Assembly: GCA_038503035.1 (NCBI GenBank)
Contig: JAVSML010024717.1
Location: 992,001-1,056,000 of the forward strand
From: Crocodylus rhombifer
Taxonomy: Eukaryota; Chordata; Crocodylia; Crocodylidae
Length of the DNA: 64,000 bases
Reading direction: 5' to 3'
In this document: in pieces, positions 1 through 10,725 of the stretch
Position numbering within the stretch: the stretch's first letter is position 1
Layout: each line of letters starts with the position of its first letter
Notes under the pieces: model-generated
What the model was told of the DNA's origin: nothing
Databases searched by the model: none
Seen by the model: the letters and a program-made list of their open reading frames with translations, nothing else
Program-made: the position numbers and the translations under genes

Positions 1-480
1 CCATTCAGTAAGGGACCCACTCTTTCCCTGATCCTCCTCTTGTTACTGACATACTTGTAGGAACCCTTCTTGTTACTCTTCATGTCCTTTGCTAGCTGCA
101 ACTAGAGTTGTGCTTTGGCCTTCCTGATTTCATTCCTCCATGCCTGAGCAATACTCTTACACTGCTCCCTAGTTATTTGTCCAAGTTTCCATTTGTTATA
201 AGCATCCTTTTTTGGGTTTAGTTTGCTGAAGAGTTCCCTGCTAAGCCAAGCTAGTCTTCTGCCATACTTGCTGGTTTTCTTGGTTTGTTCCTGCACTCTC
301 AGTAAGGCTTCTTTCAAGTACAGCCACCTCTCCTGGACTCTTCTCCCCCTCAGACTGGCTTCCCAGGGGATCCTGTCCATGAGTTCCCTGAGCGACTCAA
401 AGTCTGCTTTTCTGAGATCCAGGGTCCTTGCTCTGCTGCTCTCCTCCTTTTCCTCAGGATCCCAAACTCATTTTACAGTT
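1..480 (-). mobile_element. CR1 LINE fragment (ORF2, endonuclease-RT linker)
   Basis: Reading the minus strand gives the stretch of CR1 ORF2 between endonuclease and reverse transcriptase. An open segment at 380-102 contains WLYLKEALLRVQ, LAWLSREL and NKWKLGQITREQ, which align residue by residue with WLCLKEVILRAQ, LPWLTREI and KKWKQGDITKEE of the much fuller copy at 22-25 kb. Upstream codons (about 480-381) still read as DLRKADFESLREL. A TAG at about 101 interrupts the frame, after which [15 protein letters not shown] continues in the same frame to the window edge. The copy is therefore a pseudogene. It is cut by the window start, and its 5' end lies near 480, where similarity stops. Confidence 0.85.
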
Positions 481-930
481 AGAAGAGCATGCATTGGCAC
501 ATATTATGGCTACCAACAGATCTAATAAATAAGTAATGAACAACAAAGGCACGTTATTGGTAGGTGTGAGTAACACAGGCATAACAGAGTTGGGTCTGGA
601 AACATTGTAATTGTTTAATCATGAAGAGTTGTTCTGATAAAATTTAAAAGCAGTTCATGTTTTTAGTTAAAAACCATTACGACAAGATATGAGCTCATAC
701 TTAGTTTCCCAGCTCCTTGTTGATAAGTAGTACAGAAGTGCTGAGAACACTGAAGTTACTGCACTGAGAAGGTATGTAGGGAACCAATGTGTCAATTAGA
801 TCATTGGTTACTCTGACAAAGAGATGTGCTCTGTATGGATCCTACACATATCCTGTTTCACTCTGGTCAGCCTAGTTGAGCTGGCAAAATCAAGAATTGT
901 TCGGTGCCTGCCTTCAATTATAGCCTAAGG
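481..930. other. No gene seen
   Basis: AT-rich single-copy-looking DNA between a CR1 fragment and a hAT MITE. No open frame of note, hairpin or repeat recognised. Confidence 0.5.
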
Positions 931-1182
931 CAGTGGTTTTCAACCTTTTAGTTTTGAGGCACCCCTTAGAAAATGCCAGCTCTCAGTTGCCACTCTTTTT
1001 TTGTCTAAAGAAAAATAATAGAGCAGTTTTTCAGTTCTGAGTTCTTCTGAGTTGCAAATTGGAAATTTCTGGGTTTATCTTGTGAACTATGTCTGCATAC
1101 ATACCAGGGCTAAAATTGTGTAGTACTCCAGGGCACCCTTGAAAGGATCTCAAGGCACCAGTACCCTGGTTGAGAATCACTG
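931..1182 (-). mobile_element. hAT MITE, family 1 (252 bp)
   Basis: The ends are near-perfect inverted repeats: CAGTGGTTTTCAACC at the left and GGTTGAGAATCACTG at the right. The element is flanked on both sides by the 8-bp direct repeat GCCTAAGG (923-930 and 1183-1190), the TSD length of the hAT superfamily. It has no coding capacity. The interior (AAATTTCTGGGTTTATCTTGTG) is the reverse complement of a segment in the copies at 16353 and 50359, so this copy lies in the opposite orientation. Confidence 0.85.
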
Positions 1183-1190
1183 GCCTAAGG

Positions 1191-1877
1191 CGTAAATATT
1201 ACCTACTGAGAGAGGATTGTAACAGCTGGAATCAACAAATTTACACCAAACCACAAAGCTGGTCACTTGAGAGAGAGTAAATGGGAATGAGCACATAATA
1301 GTAAACATCATAAAGAAGAAAAGAAAGTCTCTCGCTCCCTCATGCCATTGACACCAAAGGAAGGTACTTGCCATGATGGACATGATGGCTCATCCAGAGC
1401 AAAAAGTAGTGAACAACTTGATCCATTGTCAAGCCAACCTGACTCATCTGCTTACATATGTTAGGAGCTTTGATGAAGCCTTCACCATGTGGCTTCAGAT
1501 AATAACCAAGCAACAATCACATAAGTCAAAGAGTCCAATAAAAGGAGGAGATGGCATTCAAACTCGTTATTTTTCACCTCTCTTTAAAGGAAGGCACACC
1601 TTTATTTCTTATTTTTATTCAGCTGTGTATATATGTAAGTGTATGTGCATATGCTGTGCCTTCAGTTATTTCTTAAAAACAAAGACCAGACTGTCACCTA
1701 ATCAGTCAGTAGCTTCTTCTAAGTTAAAAGGCAGTACTACACAAATGCTGCAATTATGTAATATTGAACCATCACTTCTATGTTAAGTCCATGGAAAGAT
1801 TGTGAAGGAGAAAAAGGAGAACAGAACTTAAAATTTGTAACAGGGAGACTGAAGAATGTAAGATGGAGTCATTATGA
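1191..1877. other. No gene recognised
   Basis: Single-copy-looking DNA. An open frame of 137 codons (1373-1786, +) has no recognisable motif, a composition like noncoding DNA and no splice or promoter context. I treat it as chance. Confidence 0.45.
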
Positions 1878-2053
1878 AATGGGCTTCCGAGGGAGGTGGT
1901 GCTCTCCCCTACCTTGTGTGTCTTTAAGACAAGACTGGACAAACACCTGGCTGGGGTCATATGACCCTAGCGCTCTTTCCTGCCCAGGGCAGGGGATCAG
2001 ACTCGATGATCTATTGAGATCCTTTCCAACCCTAACAACTATGAAACTATGAT
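1878..2053 (+). mobile_element. CR1 3' end, severely 5'-truncated
   Basis: Begins at GGCTTCCGAGGGAGGTGGTG, the last codons of ORF2, and runs through the CR1 3' UTR signature (CAGACTCGATGATCTATTGAG, then CTTTCCAACCCTAACAACTATGAAACTATGA). It matches the 3' end of the copy at 22-25 kb almost base for base. The short tail of degenerate ACTATGAA units is the CR1-type octamer tail. No TSD is evident. Confidence 0.85.
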
Positions 2054-2122
2054 ACTGCCTTAAAATGAACCTAGGGACTTCAGCCCTTGCATTGGATATC
2101 TTCCTTTGGAAAGGGTCTAAGA

Positions 2123-2308
2123 CAGGGGCTGGCAATTATTTTGGGCAGAGGGCCACTTATTGAGTTTTGGCAAGCCATTGAGGGTCGCATTACAGGTAAC
2201 CCAGGGCAGATAAATATTAATTTTCTAAATTTTTAGGGGCACCATGGGCCAGATAGAATGGCCTGGCAGGCCACATCTGGCCCCCAGGACGCATTTTGCC
2301 CACCCCTT
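2123..2308 (+). mobile_element. hAT MITE, family 2 (186 bp)
   Basis: Left end CAGGGGCTGGCAA and right end TTTTGCCCACCCCTT form inverted repeats. An 8-bp direct repeat GTCTAAGA flanks them (2115-2122 and 2309-2316). The interior carries TTTTCTAAATTTTTAGGGGC and GGCCACATCTGGCCCCC, shared with the longer family members at 18498 and (inverted) 45516. It is noncoding. This is the short deletion form of the family, without the GC-rich core. Confidence 0.85.
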
Positions 2309-2351
2309 GTCTAAGACAAAGACAGACACAGCAGGGTTCTTTAGACATTTA

Positions 2352-2982
2352 GGCTGTGTGTAGATGATATGAGAGGTGTGCATGCACGACATTTTAAAAT
2401 CGGCTAAATGCTTTGGTGCCGCTTTAATGGTGTCAGTGTTTGCACACCTTGGCAGTGCATTGCGCATTAATTTCAGCTGCTGTAGGAATTTCAGCATTGT
2501 AATGCACCTTAAATGACTTGCTTCAACTTAACTGCTTCAGAGAGTTTTAATTTGCTGCCCTACAGCTGTGGAGTGAAGCACCAGCCTCCATGCAGCTCCA
2601 TGGTTCTGCAGGAAGCCCTGCAGGCAGCCCGGGAAAGTAGCTCCACCCAAGAAAAGCAGTGAGCTTGACCTTTCCCCACCCTTGGAGCCTGCCCTGGTGG
2701 CTGGTGCTTTCCTCCATGGCTGAGGTGCTCCCTGGGACTGCCCAATCCAGGTACCTGCAGTGGGTGGGGAGGGCACTGCTGCCGTGGAGGGAAGCACCAG
2801 CCGCCCCCGCAGCCCACGGATGGCTCTACCCACTGGCAGCTCACCCTCCCCTCCCCACCATAGAGCCAGGTAAGTCAGCGGGGTGTGTACATGACACAGG
2901 GATTTAATTAGCCCTAAATTGAAGCGGTGTTTTTAAAACCCACCACTCCAATTTAGGGCCCCCATTTCATCTACCCACACCC
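2352..2982. mobile_element. PIF/Harbinger-like MITE (631 bp)
   Basis: Terminal inverted repeats GGCTGTGTGTAGATGATATG and, at the right end read inverted, GGGTGTGGGTAGATGAAATG, flanked by TTA on both sides (2349-2351 and 2983-2985). A 3-bp TTA duplication is typical of PIF/Harbinger. The centre (about 2550-2870) is GC-rich and gives overlapping meaningless open frames on both strands. No transposase motif is seen. Superfamily assignment rests on TSD length and is tentative. Confidence 0.6.
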
Positions 2983-3357
2983 TTATATTTATATGTCCAC
3001 CCACATTCTTCATGAATTAGGTTGCACTGTATTGGATAGACTGAAAGGAATTAGCTCCACCTTAAACTGTCCTAAGACTAACACAAAGTAATTCCTTCTA
3101 ATGTCAGCTAATAATTTGATTTGATCACCTGGTAGTTTTATTTGGCGGTTGGATCATTTGAACCTATGGATTTATTGACTTAGTCTTAATTGTAACTTTA
3201 TATGACCATTGTAATTTTCCACCTTTATTAGTTGTAGTAAGTTAGCCCAGTAATATATTAACAACCTTTTTAATAAACTTTGTAAAAAAACCAAAACATA
3301 ACAACATGCAGGATTGGCTCATTTAATCAAATTGCAACACGGGGAACAAGCACTAAG
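2983..3357. other. No gene seen
   Basis: AT-rich unique-looking sequence between two DNA transposons. Nothing coding or repetitive recognised. Confidence 0.5.
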
Positions 3358-4768
3358 GCTAAGTACAGACAGTTAAAAAGTCTGATGTGGAATCAATCCA
3401 ATCTACACAAATTTTTCTAACATGCATAGATTAGATCATTAACAAACAGATGCCTCACGTTCACTCTTCTGTTGGCTAAGGCAGGCAAATGCCTGTACTG
3501 GCCAAGGCCAGAAGGTGGGGGCCACTCCCATATGCTTCCCAGCTCCACCAGACAGTGAACACACCAACCCCACCCCTTTGCCAGATCCCTGCCTCTCAAC
3601 TGGGGGGAACAATCCCCCCATCTCGACTGGGGTTTGCAAAGTGGGTGAGGAGCAGTGGCATACCATGTGTCTCTGGTGCCTGAGGGCCAATACCTGCATT
3701 TGCACCCCCTTCTCCCACCAGGGATGATCCAAGCAGGGTGTGTAGCCCCCTCCCACCCCAATGCACTTCCACGGGGAAATTGAGATCGCGGCATGCCGTG
3801 GGAGGGGTGGCAGCTGGAATTTCCAGAAGTAACAAGTAAAGAAACTGACAACCCACCAGGCAGGAGTGTGGGCCATACACCAAATATGGGAGGCACTGTG
3901 GCCTCTTGGCCTGTCCAGCACCTGACCCCCCCAGGCCAGCGCACGGGGGCCATGGCTGCCTCCCACACCCCACATCACTACTCCAGTGATGAGAAGAACC
4001 CTCCCAAGGTGGGGGCTTCCCCCCCCCCGTAGCTGGCTCTGCCAGGCAGAAAATACCCCAGCCCCACAACCTCAGGCTGAGAGATGGGGGGTTGGTAAGG
4101 GGGAAGGACTGGGGCATTTACTGCTCAGCAGAGCTGGGGTCTGCCGAGGGAAAGCTCCTACCTTGGGGTTCTCCCCTCCCCCCACTTGCTGTGCAAACCC
4201 TGTCTGGGGGGGTGGGCAGAATGAGAAGGGCCATTTCCTGCCCTCACCTACCCCTCACAGCATTTGCTGCCAGGCAGCAGCAGAGCCAGGCTTTGGGGGA
4301 GAAAATCCCCACTTTGGGGGCTTCCCTCACACATGCTGTGAAGACCTTGGCTGGCGGGCGGGGCCTGAGGCCAGGGTCGGGGTCTGTTCCTTCCCATGCC
4401 CACCCCCTGTGCTGCTGCCAGCTGGGCTGGGGAGCAGAGGGTTTGCTGCCTCCGCTCCTTGACAGTGTAGGGGCAAAACCACGCAGCTTGGCTGAGCATG
4501 CCCTGAGAGGGCTAGCGGGGAGCCACAATGCATCCTGGGACACTGGGGGACTGTGACCTAACCTGTGTTGGGAAGGGATCTGGAACAAAAGTTTAATAGA
4601 CAGATCTAACCTAAAGTGATTTAGTCTGATACTACATCCATCTATGCCCATCTTAAACCGGATTCCACCATTTTGAAACTGGTCTGTGTGCACTGAATTT
4701 CTGTTCTGTTATATATTTAGACCAGTTTCCAATCTTATATTGGTTTGTGTGGCCTAGAGAGAGGCCAC
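3358..4768 (-). mobile_element. Non-autonomous DNA transposon, GC-cored family D
   Basis: Reverse orientation of the family also found at 35270 and 54961. The left end here (CTAAGTACAGACAGTTAAAAAG, then CAATCCAATCTACACA) is the complement of the 3' ends at 36454 and 57409 (TTTTTAATGTCTGTCCCTAG). The right end (ATTTTGAAACTGGTCTG, TGTTCTGTTATATATTTAGA) is the complement of their 5' ends with its ACCAGTTT repeats. The GC-rich centre holds degenerate units about 150 bp apart, for example around 4010, 4163 and 4313. Open frames of 150-180 codons in the core read through these units on both strands and have no protein-like features. Confidence 0.65.
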
Positions 4769-6574
4769 CCCACTAACGAATTTAACATCTCTCCTAAAAC
4801 TTTCTTTTTGATTGTTCTCAGTAAAATTCTTGTCTACATCAGCTCTGATGGGAATAGAAACAACAGATTCATTTGCACAGATTGACTGATACCTCCGAAG
4901 ACTCTTTCAAAATTAAACAACAACCACAGCCATCTCCTATCAGTGGAACAACTGCATTTCATCCTCCAGGTTTGCCTTCCCAAAAACTTGGTCCTTCTGA
5001 TTCCATCTGAGTATTAACCCTCCATTTTTGGGCGACAGCTCAAATCTACAGGGAGGGTGATTTAACTGAAAAGTTCTCAAAGCTTAGGTAGCTCTGCTAT
5101 TTTCCATTTACACCATAAACACACTACTACAAGTAGAGGCACAACAAGAGTCTCACATATCTATAATACCTGTGTATGATGACAAATACGCAGAATTGCA
5201 AGCACTGAGGTGAAGCAAAAATCCCAACACTAGCTTCTTCTTTTTTTAATAGAGTAAATTAGATGTTACATAAATTACAGGCTCTCCCACTGCATTCTAC
5301 CAACCACAGGATCAGGAAACATTGTTTGATAAGTCAAGCCAACTCAAAATTTGTGAACACATTGCCAGAGTTGCACTGACATCCCCAGATTAAATAGTGA
5401 ATGAAATGTTCCCAAGCAGAATTTCACAAAAGGGACATTTTCTCAGAGAAGTGGTATAAAAACCGAGTGTTAATTTCTGGTGCTAAAGTGTTAATTTATG
5501 GTACACTGCTCTGGTTAATGATCAAAAAGATAGTTAAAGAAAAGAAGAGAAATTAAAGGAAATTGACTGTATCAAACACCTTTCAAATCTGCCCTTTGGT
5601 TTTTATAGGCCCCCGCATAATCCCCAGTGCTCACCCAGTTCAATAGAAATCCTTTCATTGTCTCTGGTAAAGCACAGGATGTCACCTTCTTTGACCTTAT
5701 GCTTCTCTGCCATTTACTGCTAGCTCCTTTTTTTTTCCTACAGTGGCAGTGACAACCACTTTGGTTTAGTCCATTACCATTTGTTTATCTTTATGAAAGA
5801 TGAGATTAGTGCTTTCTTCCAGCTGTTGTCATAGGAATGAAATATCAGAATGGGAATGCCTCATATACTCCATGAATTGAGGAAGTTCATTGTACTGCTT
5901 TGATCTTTCCATTATTCTACAGAGTCATTGCCTGGCTATTCAACCCCTTCTCAACAGCTTAGATCATTAGGAGGAGGGATATTAATTTCTATAATGTATA
6001 TGCATTATTAAAATACAATCTGTTGTCAAGGTCAAAGAAAAATAATGAAACACTGTAATTAACAAAATATATAGGCCATTAAAACATGATGCCTCATTCT
6101 CCTGACAGGTATACTAACAAGTAAAAATTACCTAATTAAAACTTCCATGTTCTTGTAATTCAGAGGCTCCGCTTCTACAGTTTGCTTCTCTACTGCTACA
6201 CACAGGTTCTAGCTAGCAGCATCTTGCGGGTGTAGCATCCCCAGCTCTGTGATTCAATGAAGCTTTACAGACAACATGTATAACTACATTAGAAAAACCT
6301 CAAGAATGTTAATGAAAGGCAATTCCAATCGGTGATCTTCATTGTAACCAAAAATAACTTGCAGCCCTCTGTATTAAAATGCCACAAAGAAGTTAAAATT
6401 AGCAGTTGATATCAGTATAGAAGAGCTGTGTGATCTCACTGAATCTATCAGGAATGTGCACCTGTACCCACATGTGCATTTTAACACTGACTAATAATGG
6501 CAACAAAAATGTGACCAATGCTAAAGGTACTTTTTGCTGAAAGTAGTTCTGAGTAAGCATCATTATCCAAATGG
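4769..6574. other. No gene seen; single-copy AT-rich DNA
   Basis: About 1.8 kb without long open frames, recognisable repeats or strong regulatory motifs. Short homopolymer runs only. Confidence 0.5.
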
Positions 6575-6750
6575 TTAAACTAGGGAGCTGGTAGACTGAG
6601 GTTCTTTTCCTTGTTCTACAGCAGCCTGCTGTGCAACTAATTCATTTACCTCTTTTGTAAAAGGGGGATTTTTCTATTCATTTTGAGAGCACTTAGAGAT
6701 CCTCAGAGAAAAAATGCTGTATACCAGTTATGACTTCTGGTGATCACTGA
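6575..6750 (+). repeat. Ancient MIR-like SINE fragment
   Basis: The order CTGAGGTTC, a diverged AACTAATTCATTTACCTC, TTTTGTAAAAGGGGGATTTTT and AGAAAAAATGCTGTATA follows the 3' half of MIR/CORE-type SINEs (consensus themes TTAACCTCTCTG, CTGTAAAATGGGGAT, AAAGCGCTATA). Heavily diverged, noncoding. Confidence 0.5.
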
Positions 6751-7319
6751 CTTACGGTATGTTGCACAAAAAACTGAAAAGCCCATTGGCATGTTACATC
6801 TATCACTACAAATCCATTTTAAAGGGTTTGGAAAATAATGTTTCATTTGCAGCAGAAAAGAATAAGCTGTGGTAACATTAGGAAGAAGTTCCAGCTAATT
6901 GGAACTGCATGTTCAGCAACAGCTGGAATAGCAGAGAGCGGTGTCTGGCTGGGCAGGCAAGAACATTACAGGCCCAGCAAATGGAATGAATTTAATCTGG
7001 TAGGACCTGATGGCCAGTGTGGCAGTGCTCCTCCACATCTGGGAAACAGCCACCACACGTATTACAAATGATACAATGTCCTAGAACTAAATACTGTACT
7101 CCTAACACCAGGATGAGAAAGAACAATGCCTAGAGAAACAAAGAACTATGTTTCTCTGGAAATATTAGCAAGATGTAGTACTCGGCAGCTCTCAGGTTGG
7201 AACAAAAAAAAGAGTCACTGAAGAGAACCTAGAATATATAAATAATATGTATTAAGATAGTATTGCCCTGCATTAAAAATGACTTCCCAGGGCCCCTATA
7301 ATGCTGAGATTGCTTAAAT
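6751..7319. other. No gene recognised
   Basis: Contains a 77-codon open frame (6838-7071, +) with no recognisable domain. Otherwise unremarkable. Confidence 0.4.
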
Positions 7320-7420
7320 TGTTGACTGGAATTATTTAGTCAGGGATGTTCCTATCCTGAGCAGGGAGACTGCACTAGATGACCTCACGAGGTCCCTCAC
7401 AGCCTCACATTCCTATGATC
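7320..7420 (+). mobile_element. Old CR1 3' terminus
   Basis: GCAGGGAGACTGCACTAGATGACCTC followed by GAGGTCCCTCACAGCCTCACATTCCTATGAT follows the CR1 3' UTR pattern (GGACTAGATGACCTC, AGGTCCCTTCCA, TTCTATGAT). Diverged; only about 100 bp remain. The element at 7424 is inserted right at its tail. Confidence 0.65.
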
Positions 7421-7423
7421 ACA

Positions 7424-8702
7424 AGGGATCCTGCTGGTGGCGGCACATAGGGGGTGCATGTGATCAGCTGCTGGGGGACCCCCCCACCATCAGCGATCTG
7501 GGGGACCCTTCCAGACTCAGGAGGCCCATTTCCGTCACCCCCCACCCACAGCCCCCCAGCCCTGTTGGTGCCTCACACCCCCTATCTACAGCCTCCCAAC
7601 ACCCTAGCCCTGCCGGAGGGTGCCCCTAGCTGTCAGGGCTACGAGGCCAGGGACACAGGTCCTCGGCTCCTTGTCCCCTGCGGCAGTGCACAAGCCCCAG
7701 CTGCTGCACATGGGAGGCAGCAGCAGCTGCTATGGCAGAGTGGAGCATGAAGCCTGACTCCCATGCCCCACAGGTGGCACAGCTGGAGCAAAGCCCATGG
7801 GGGGAAAATGGATGTGATCTGTCTGCTGCAGGCTCAGGCTCCCTACCCTGCTGCCCTCTGTGGCCCAGAAGGTGAGACCTTACATGGCAGGGCAGAGTGG
7901 GGCCTGGAGGGGAAGCTTGCTGCTGCCACCACAAGCACTGAGCTGCCATTGCAAGGCACCCTCCTGCCCACCTGGTGGCAGCGAGGGGCACAACTCTGTG
8001 TTGCTATCCCCACTGCTGCTGGGTAGACAGGGGATACCCACCATGGCAGCGCAGGGCTTGCAACAGCACCATCAAGCTTCCCCACCCCACTCTGCCCTGG
8101 TGCAATGGGTCTTGCCCACTGGGCTGCGGAGACCCTGGGGGCAGGGCAGCAGGGCAGGGAGCTCAAGGGCACAGCAGGCAGCCCATGCCCACCCCCACCT
8201 CACGCACAAATCTGAAGAGACTTGGGCCCCCATGACAGCTCAGGGAGTGCATGCAGTGGTGGGGAGCTAGCCTCCCCCACCCCACAGATGAGCTGCTCAC
8301 AGCTCCATTCTGCTCCCTGCCTGGGTCCTGCAACAGCACATTCTGGGCCCATTCACCACCCCAGCTGGGCAGCAGCCCTGCCCTACTCCCTTCCTCTCTC
8401 CTTACCTGTGGGGGCCTCACTCTCCCCAACCCCACCAGACTTACCTGCAAGCTGCTTTCCAGGCTGCCTGGTGACCATATGCGTATGTATGTGAGCACAT
8501 GCACATGGCTCCCCCCCGCCTGATTGCTCTTCTCTTGTTCCCCCAGCCCCTTGCAGGCTGGAACTCTGCCAGCCTGCAAGGGGAAATCCATATCCCATGT
8601 GTTTCTTCTTTAAAAGGAGAAAAATCTGGGTATTTCTCCTTAAAAAGAGGAAATCTAGGTTTACCACATTTTTCCATGGTGAACAGAAAACCTAAATTCC
8701 TG
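7424..8702. mobile_element. GC-cored element, probable hAT-like (1.28 kb)
   Basis: The 9-bp repeat ATGATCACA occurs at 7415-7423 and again at 8703-8711, which suggests an 8-9-bp target duplication. The termini (AGGGATCCTGC and AAATTCCTG) form only weak inverted repeats, so class is uncertain. The interior is GC-rich with long overlapping open frames on both strands (up to 142 codons), none with a recognisable domain. The right part holds two hairpins (8547-8583 and about 8614-8642). Confidence 0.45.
8547..8583. repeat. Perfect 15-bp hairpin
   Basis: CCCCTTGCAGGCTGG (8547-8561), loop AACTCTG, then the exact complement (8569-8583). A second stem AAGGAGAAA / TTTCTCCTT follows about 30 bp further on. 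Lies inside the GC-cored element. Confidence 0.85.
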
Positions 8703-8863
8703 ATGATCACAGATGAAAAAGCATGTATCTTTCAATTGTCTCTTGGTTTGAGACTTGAAAATACAGTGGGTTGAGTTTCAAATTTTCTCTGTAGTTATGA
8801 GGACTAGACAGGTCTTTCAACTGCAAACTGAAATACTCATGACTATTATGGAAAAGTCTAAGG

Positions 8864-9692
8864 GAATGATCCCCGATTAGCATGATACAAGAGCAGTGGA
8901 AATGTACGGTGAAAAATGATACTATTTCAGTATCAGATCTGGCCCACAGAGCTATATCATTCAGCCCCTGGGGCTCCTGGTGAGTTTGGAAATTTTGGCT
9001 GTGGGAGACCAGTGGCAGTTAAAAACACAAGAACTGCCATTTACTGGATCAAACCATCTTGCCCAGTATATTGTGTCACACACTGGCAGACCATGCATGC
9101 TGACAGGGAGTGTAAACAGGGTATGACCAGAGTTTTTTCTACTGTTTGTCTCTCATTTGTAGCCTCCAGCATTTAAGGTCCAGGAAGTTCTGATTCAGAG
9201 GCTCCATCCCTAACTCCCGTGCTCAATAGCTAATGATGCCCCTTTCCTCCAAGAATTTGTCCAATCCCTTTTTTGAATTAACACTGCCACTCTTCCCCAA
9301 ATTGTGCCCCAGCAGGCTGACCCCACACAAAAGGACTAGGCCCCGGCTGTTACTGTCCTGCATGGCAAGATCAGGTCCCAGCCATGCCAGCTTCACACAG
9401 CAGGATTGGGCTCCAGCCGTTCCCGCCATGCTAGCCCTGCGTGGCTGGATTGGGCCCTGCCCATGCTGCCCTCACGCAGAGGCCAGGCTCCAGCTGGACC
9501 AGCACTGTGCAGAGGATCAGGCCCACAGACTGGATCCAGATTGTGGGCCAACTTGGCACTGCTTGTCCAGCCAATAGGGCCAAAAATCTGGGCACCAGTT
9601 TGTAAGTCACATATATAAGTGGAAGAGTGAAGTGTGCCATCAATTTTAATCCATAAAAAGTGCTCCAGATAGCGAAAGTTTGGGAAACACTG
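8864..9692. mobile_element. Candidate hAT element (829 bp)
   Basis: GTCTAAGG is present on both sides (8856-8863 and 9693-9700), an 8-bp direct repeat. The right end AGTTTGGGAAACACTG is hAT-like; the left end GAATGATCCCCG pairs with it only partly. The interior includes an older dispersed repeat (about 9010-9290) and a GC-rich zone (9300-9560) built of degenerate units of about 40-50 bp around the theme GGATTGGGCYCYRGCC. No transposase is encoded. Confidence 0.5.
9010..9290 (+). repeat. Dispersed ancient repeat
   Basis: Pieces such as AAGAACTGCCATTTACTGGATCAAACCATCTTGCCCAGTAT and CTAATGATGCCCCTTTCCTCCAAGAATTTGTCCAAT follow, in my recollection, a repeat frequent in turtle and crocodilian genomes (themes GCCATACTGGGTCAGACC, TAGCCCAGTAT, CCTCCATGAATTT). 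The family name is not certain. Confidence 0.4.
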
Positions 9693-10366
9693 GTCTAAGG
9701 GATAATCAAGAATGGTTGGCCCATCATGTACATAGAGGCCTTGAACAGATCTTCATTAGTAGTGGTGGAAATTTCTGAAAATTTTTCACCACTAGAAATG
9801 TTTCCAGGAGAGGATGCAGTACAAGCATTCAGCATGAAGCTGCCCCTCTCCCCTGGTCCCCACACTTTCCCCAGACCAGGATGATCCATGCGTCATCACA
9901 CCCCTGGCTTCACATTGCCACCCAGCTGGCTGGCAGGGCAATGATTTAAAAGCTGACAGGTGCCGCTTGAACATGCCATGCTCAGAGGATCTCCCCCCAC
10001 CAGCCCCAAACAGAGGGCAGCAGGTGCCAGCTTTGAATGAAGCCAGCTCTAAATGTTCAGAGCTCTTCACCCACTCACCAGACTGGGAGTGCCAAGTCAG
10101 GAAAGCAGGAGTGGGGTTTTGACCCACTGCTCCAGTTCCCTCGTGGACTAATCCAGGCCAGGACTGGAGCAGCTGCCAAAGCTCCTCTGGACTGATCTCC
10201 TGGACTGGTCTCCTCCCAGAACCAAGACAAGACAAACAATAGCTATTCCCCATTCCTTCCCTAGACAAGGTTAACTCCCATCTCAAGAAGGCACAGGGAC
10301 AATTTAAACAGGGATGTCTCAAGTAAACGGGAATTATACAGATACCAGCCAATTGCCTGTCAGGAA
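9693..10366. other. No gene recognised; contains one hairpin
   Basis: A minus-strand open frame of 211 codons (10427-9792) spans most of it. The translation has no recognisable domain and the base composition resembles the neighbouring GC-rich repeat cores. An imperfect hairpin AGTGGTGGAAATTT / AAATTTTTCACCACT lies at 9761-9793. Confidence 0.4.
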
Positions 10367-10634
10367 TGATGGGGAGGAGAAGGGGGAGGGGAGGGGCGGG
10401 CAGGGACAGAACACCGTCACCCACCACCCTGTGCCACTACCATCTCCCAGGAGTAGGGGGGTGGAGACCTTGCCCTGCTATCCCCTCCATTCCCTTCAGC
10501 CAGCACCCCGTGCCCCCGCCTGCAAGGAGCGGGGCCTGGGGGGCAGGGAGCAAGTCCAGTACTTGCCTCACTCCTCACCCCCTGCTCTGGCCCAGCCATC
10601 ACAGTGGCACTCTGCCACGCCACCGCAGCCGCCT
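10367..10634. mobile_element. GC-rich insertion bracketed by 11-bp direct repeats
   Basis: CCTGTCAGGAA occurs at 10356-10366 and 10635-10645. The 268 bp between are purine-rich at first, then C-rich (AGGAGAAGGGGGAGGGGAGG, later CCACCGCAGCCGCC), unlike the AT-rich flanks. It looks like an insertion with target duplication, but no terminal inverted repeats are clear, and the two 11-mers could be unrelated. Confidence 0.35.
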
Positions 10635-10656
10635 CCTGTCAGGAACACTCTTGGAC

Positions 10657-10693
10657 CACTCTGATTGGTTGTTTCAGACAACCAATCAGAGTG
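10657..10693. repeat. Perfect 16-bp hairpin with inverted CCAAT motifs
   Basis: CACTCTGATTGGTTGT (10657-10672), loop TTCAG, exact complement (10678-10693). Each arm contains a CCAAT-box-like core (ATTGG / CCAAT), facing each other. It sits just right of the GC-rich insertion. Confidence 0.85.
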
Positions 10694-10706
10694 CAAATAA
10701 AGCATT

Positions 10707-10725
10707 ACAGACAGACAGACAGACT
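10707..10725. repeat. (ACAG)n microsatellite
   Basis: About 4.5 perfect copies of ACAG. A 10-bp inverted repeat AGATCTTCCT / AGGAAGATCT lies nearby (10780-10808). Confidence 0.85.

Noticed and set aside
1373..1786. 137-codon open frame
   Set aside because: Low-complexity C-terminal half, no motif, no neighbouring splice pattern.
3417..4693. Long overlapping open frames (150-183 codons) on both strands
   Set aside because: They lie in the GC-rich repeated core of a DNA transposon, occur in several frames at once and carry no domain; stop codons are simply rare there.
9792..10427. 211-codon minus-strand open frame
   Set aside because: No recognisable domain and runs across an unclassified region into a GC-rich insertion; I could not support an exon or start context.
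10380..10640. CpG island or promoter
   Set aside because: G- and C-rich by purine and pyrimidine tracts, with few CpGs and no adjoining gene.
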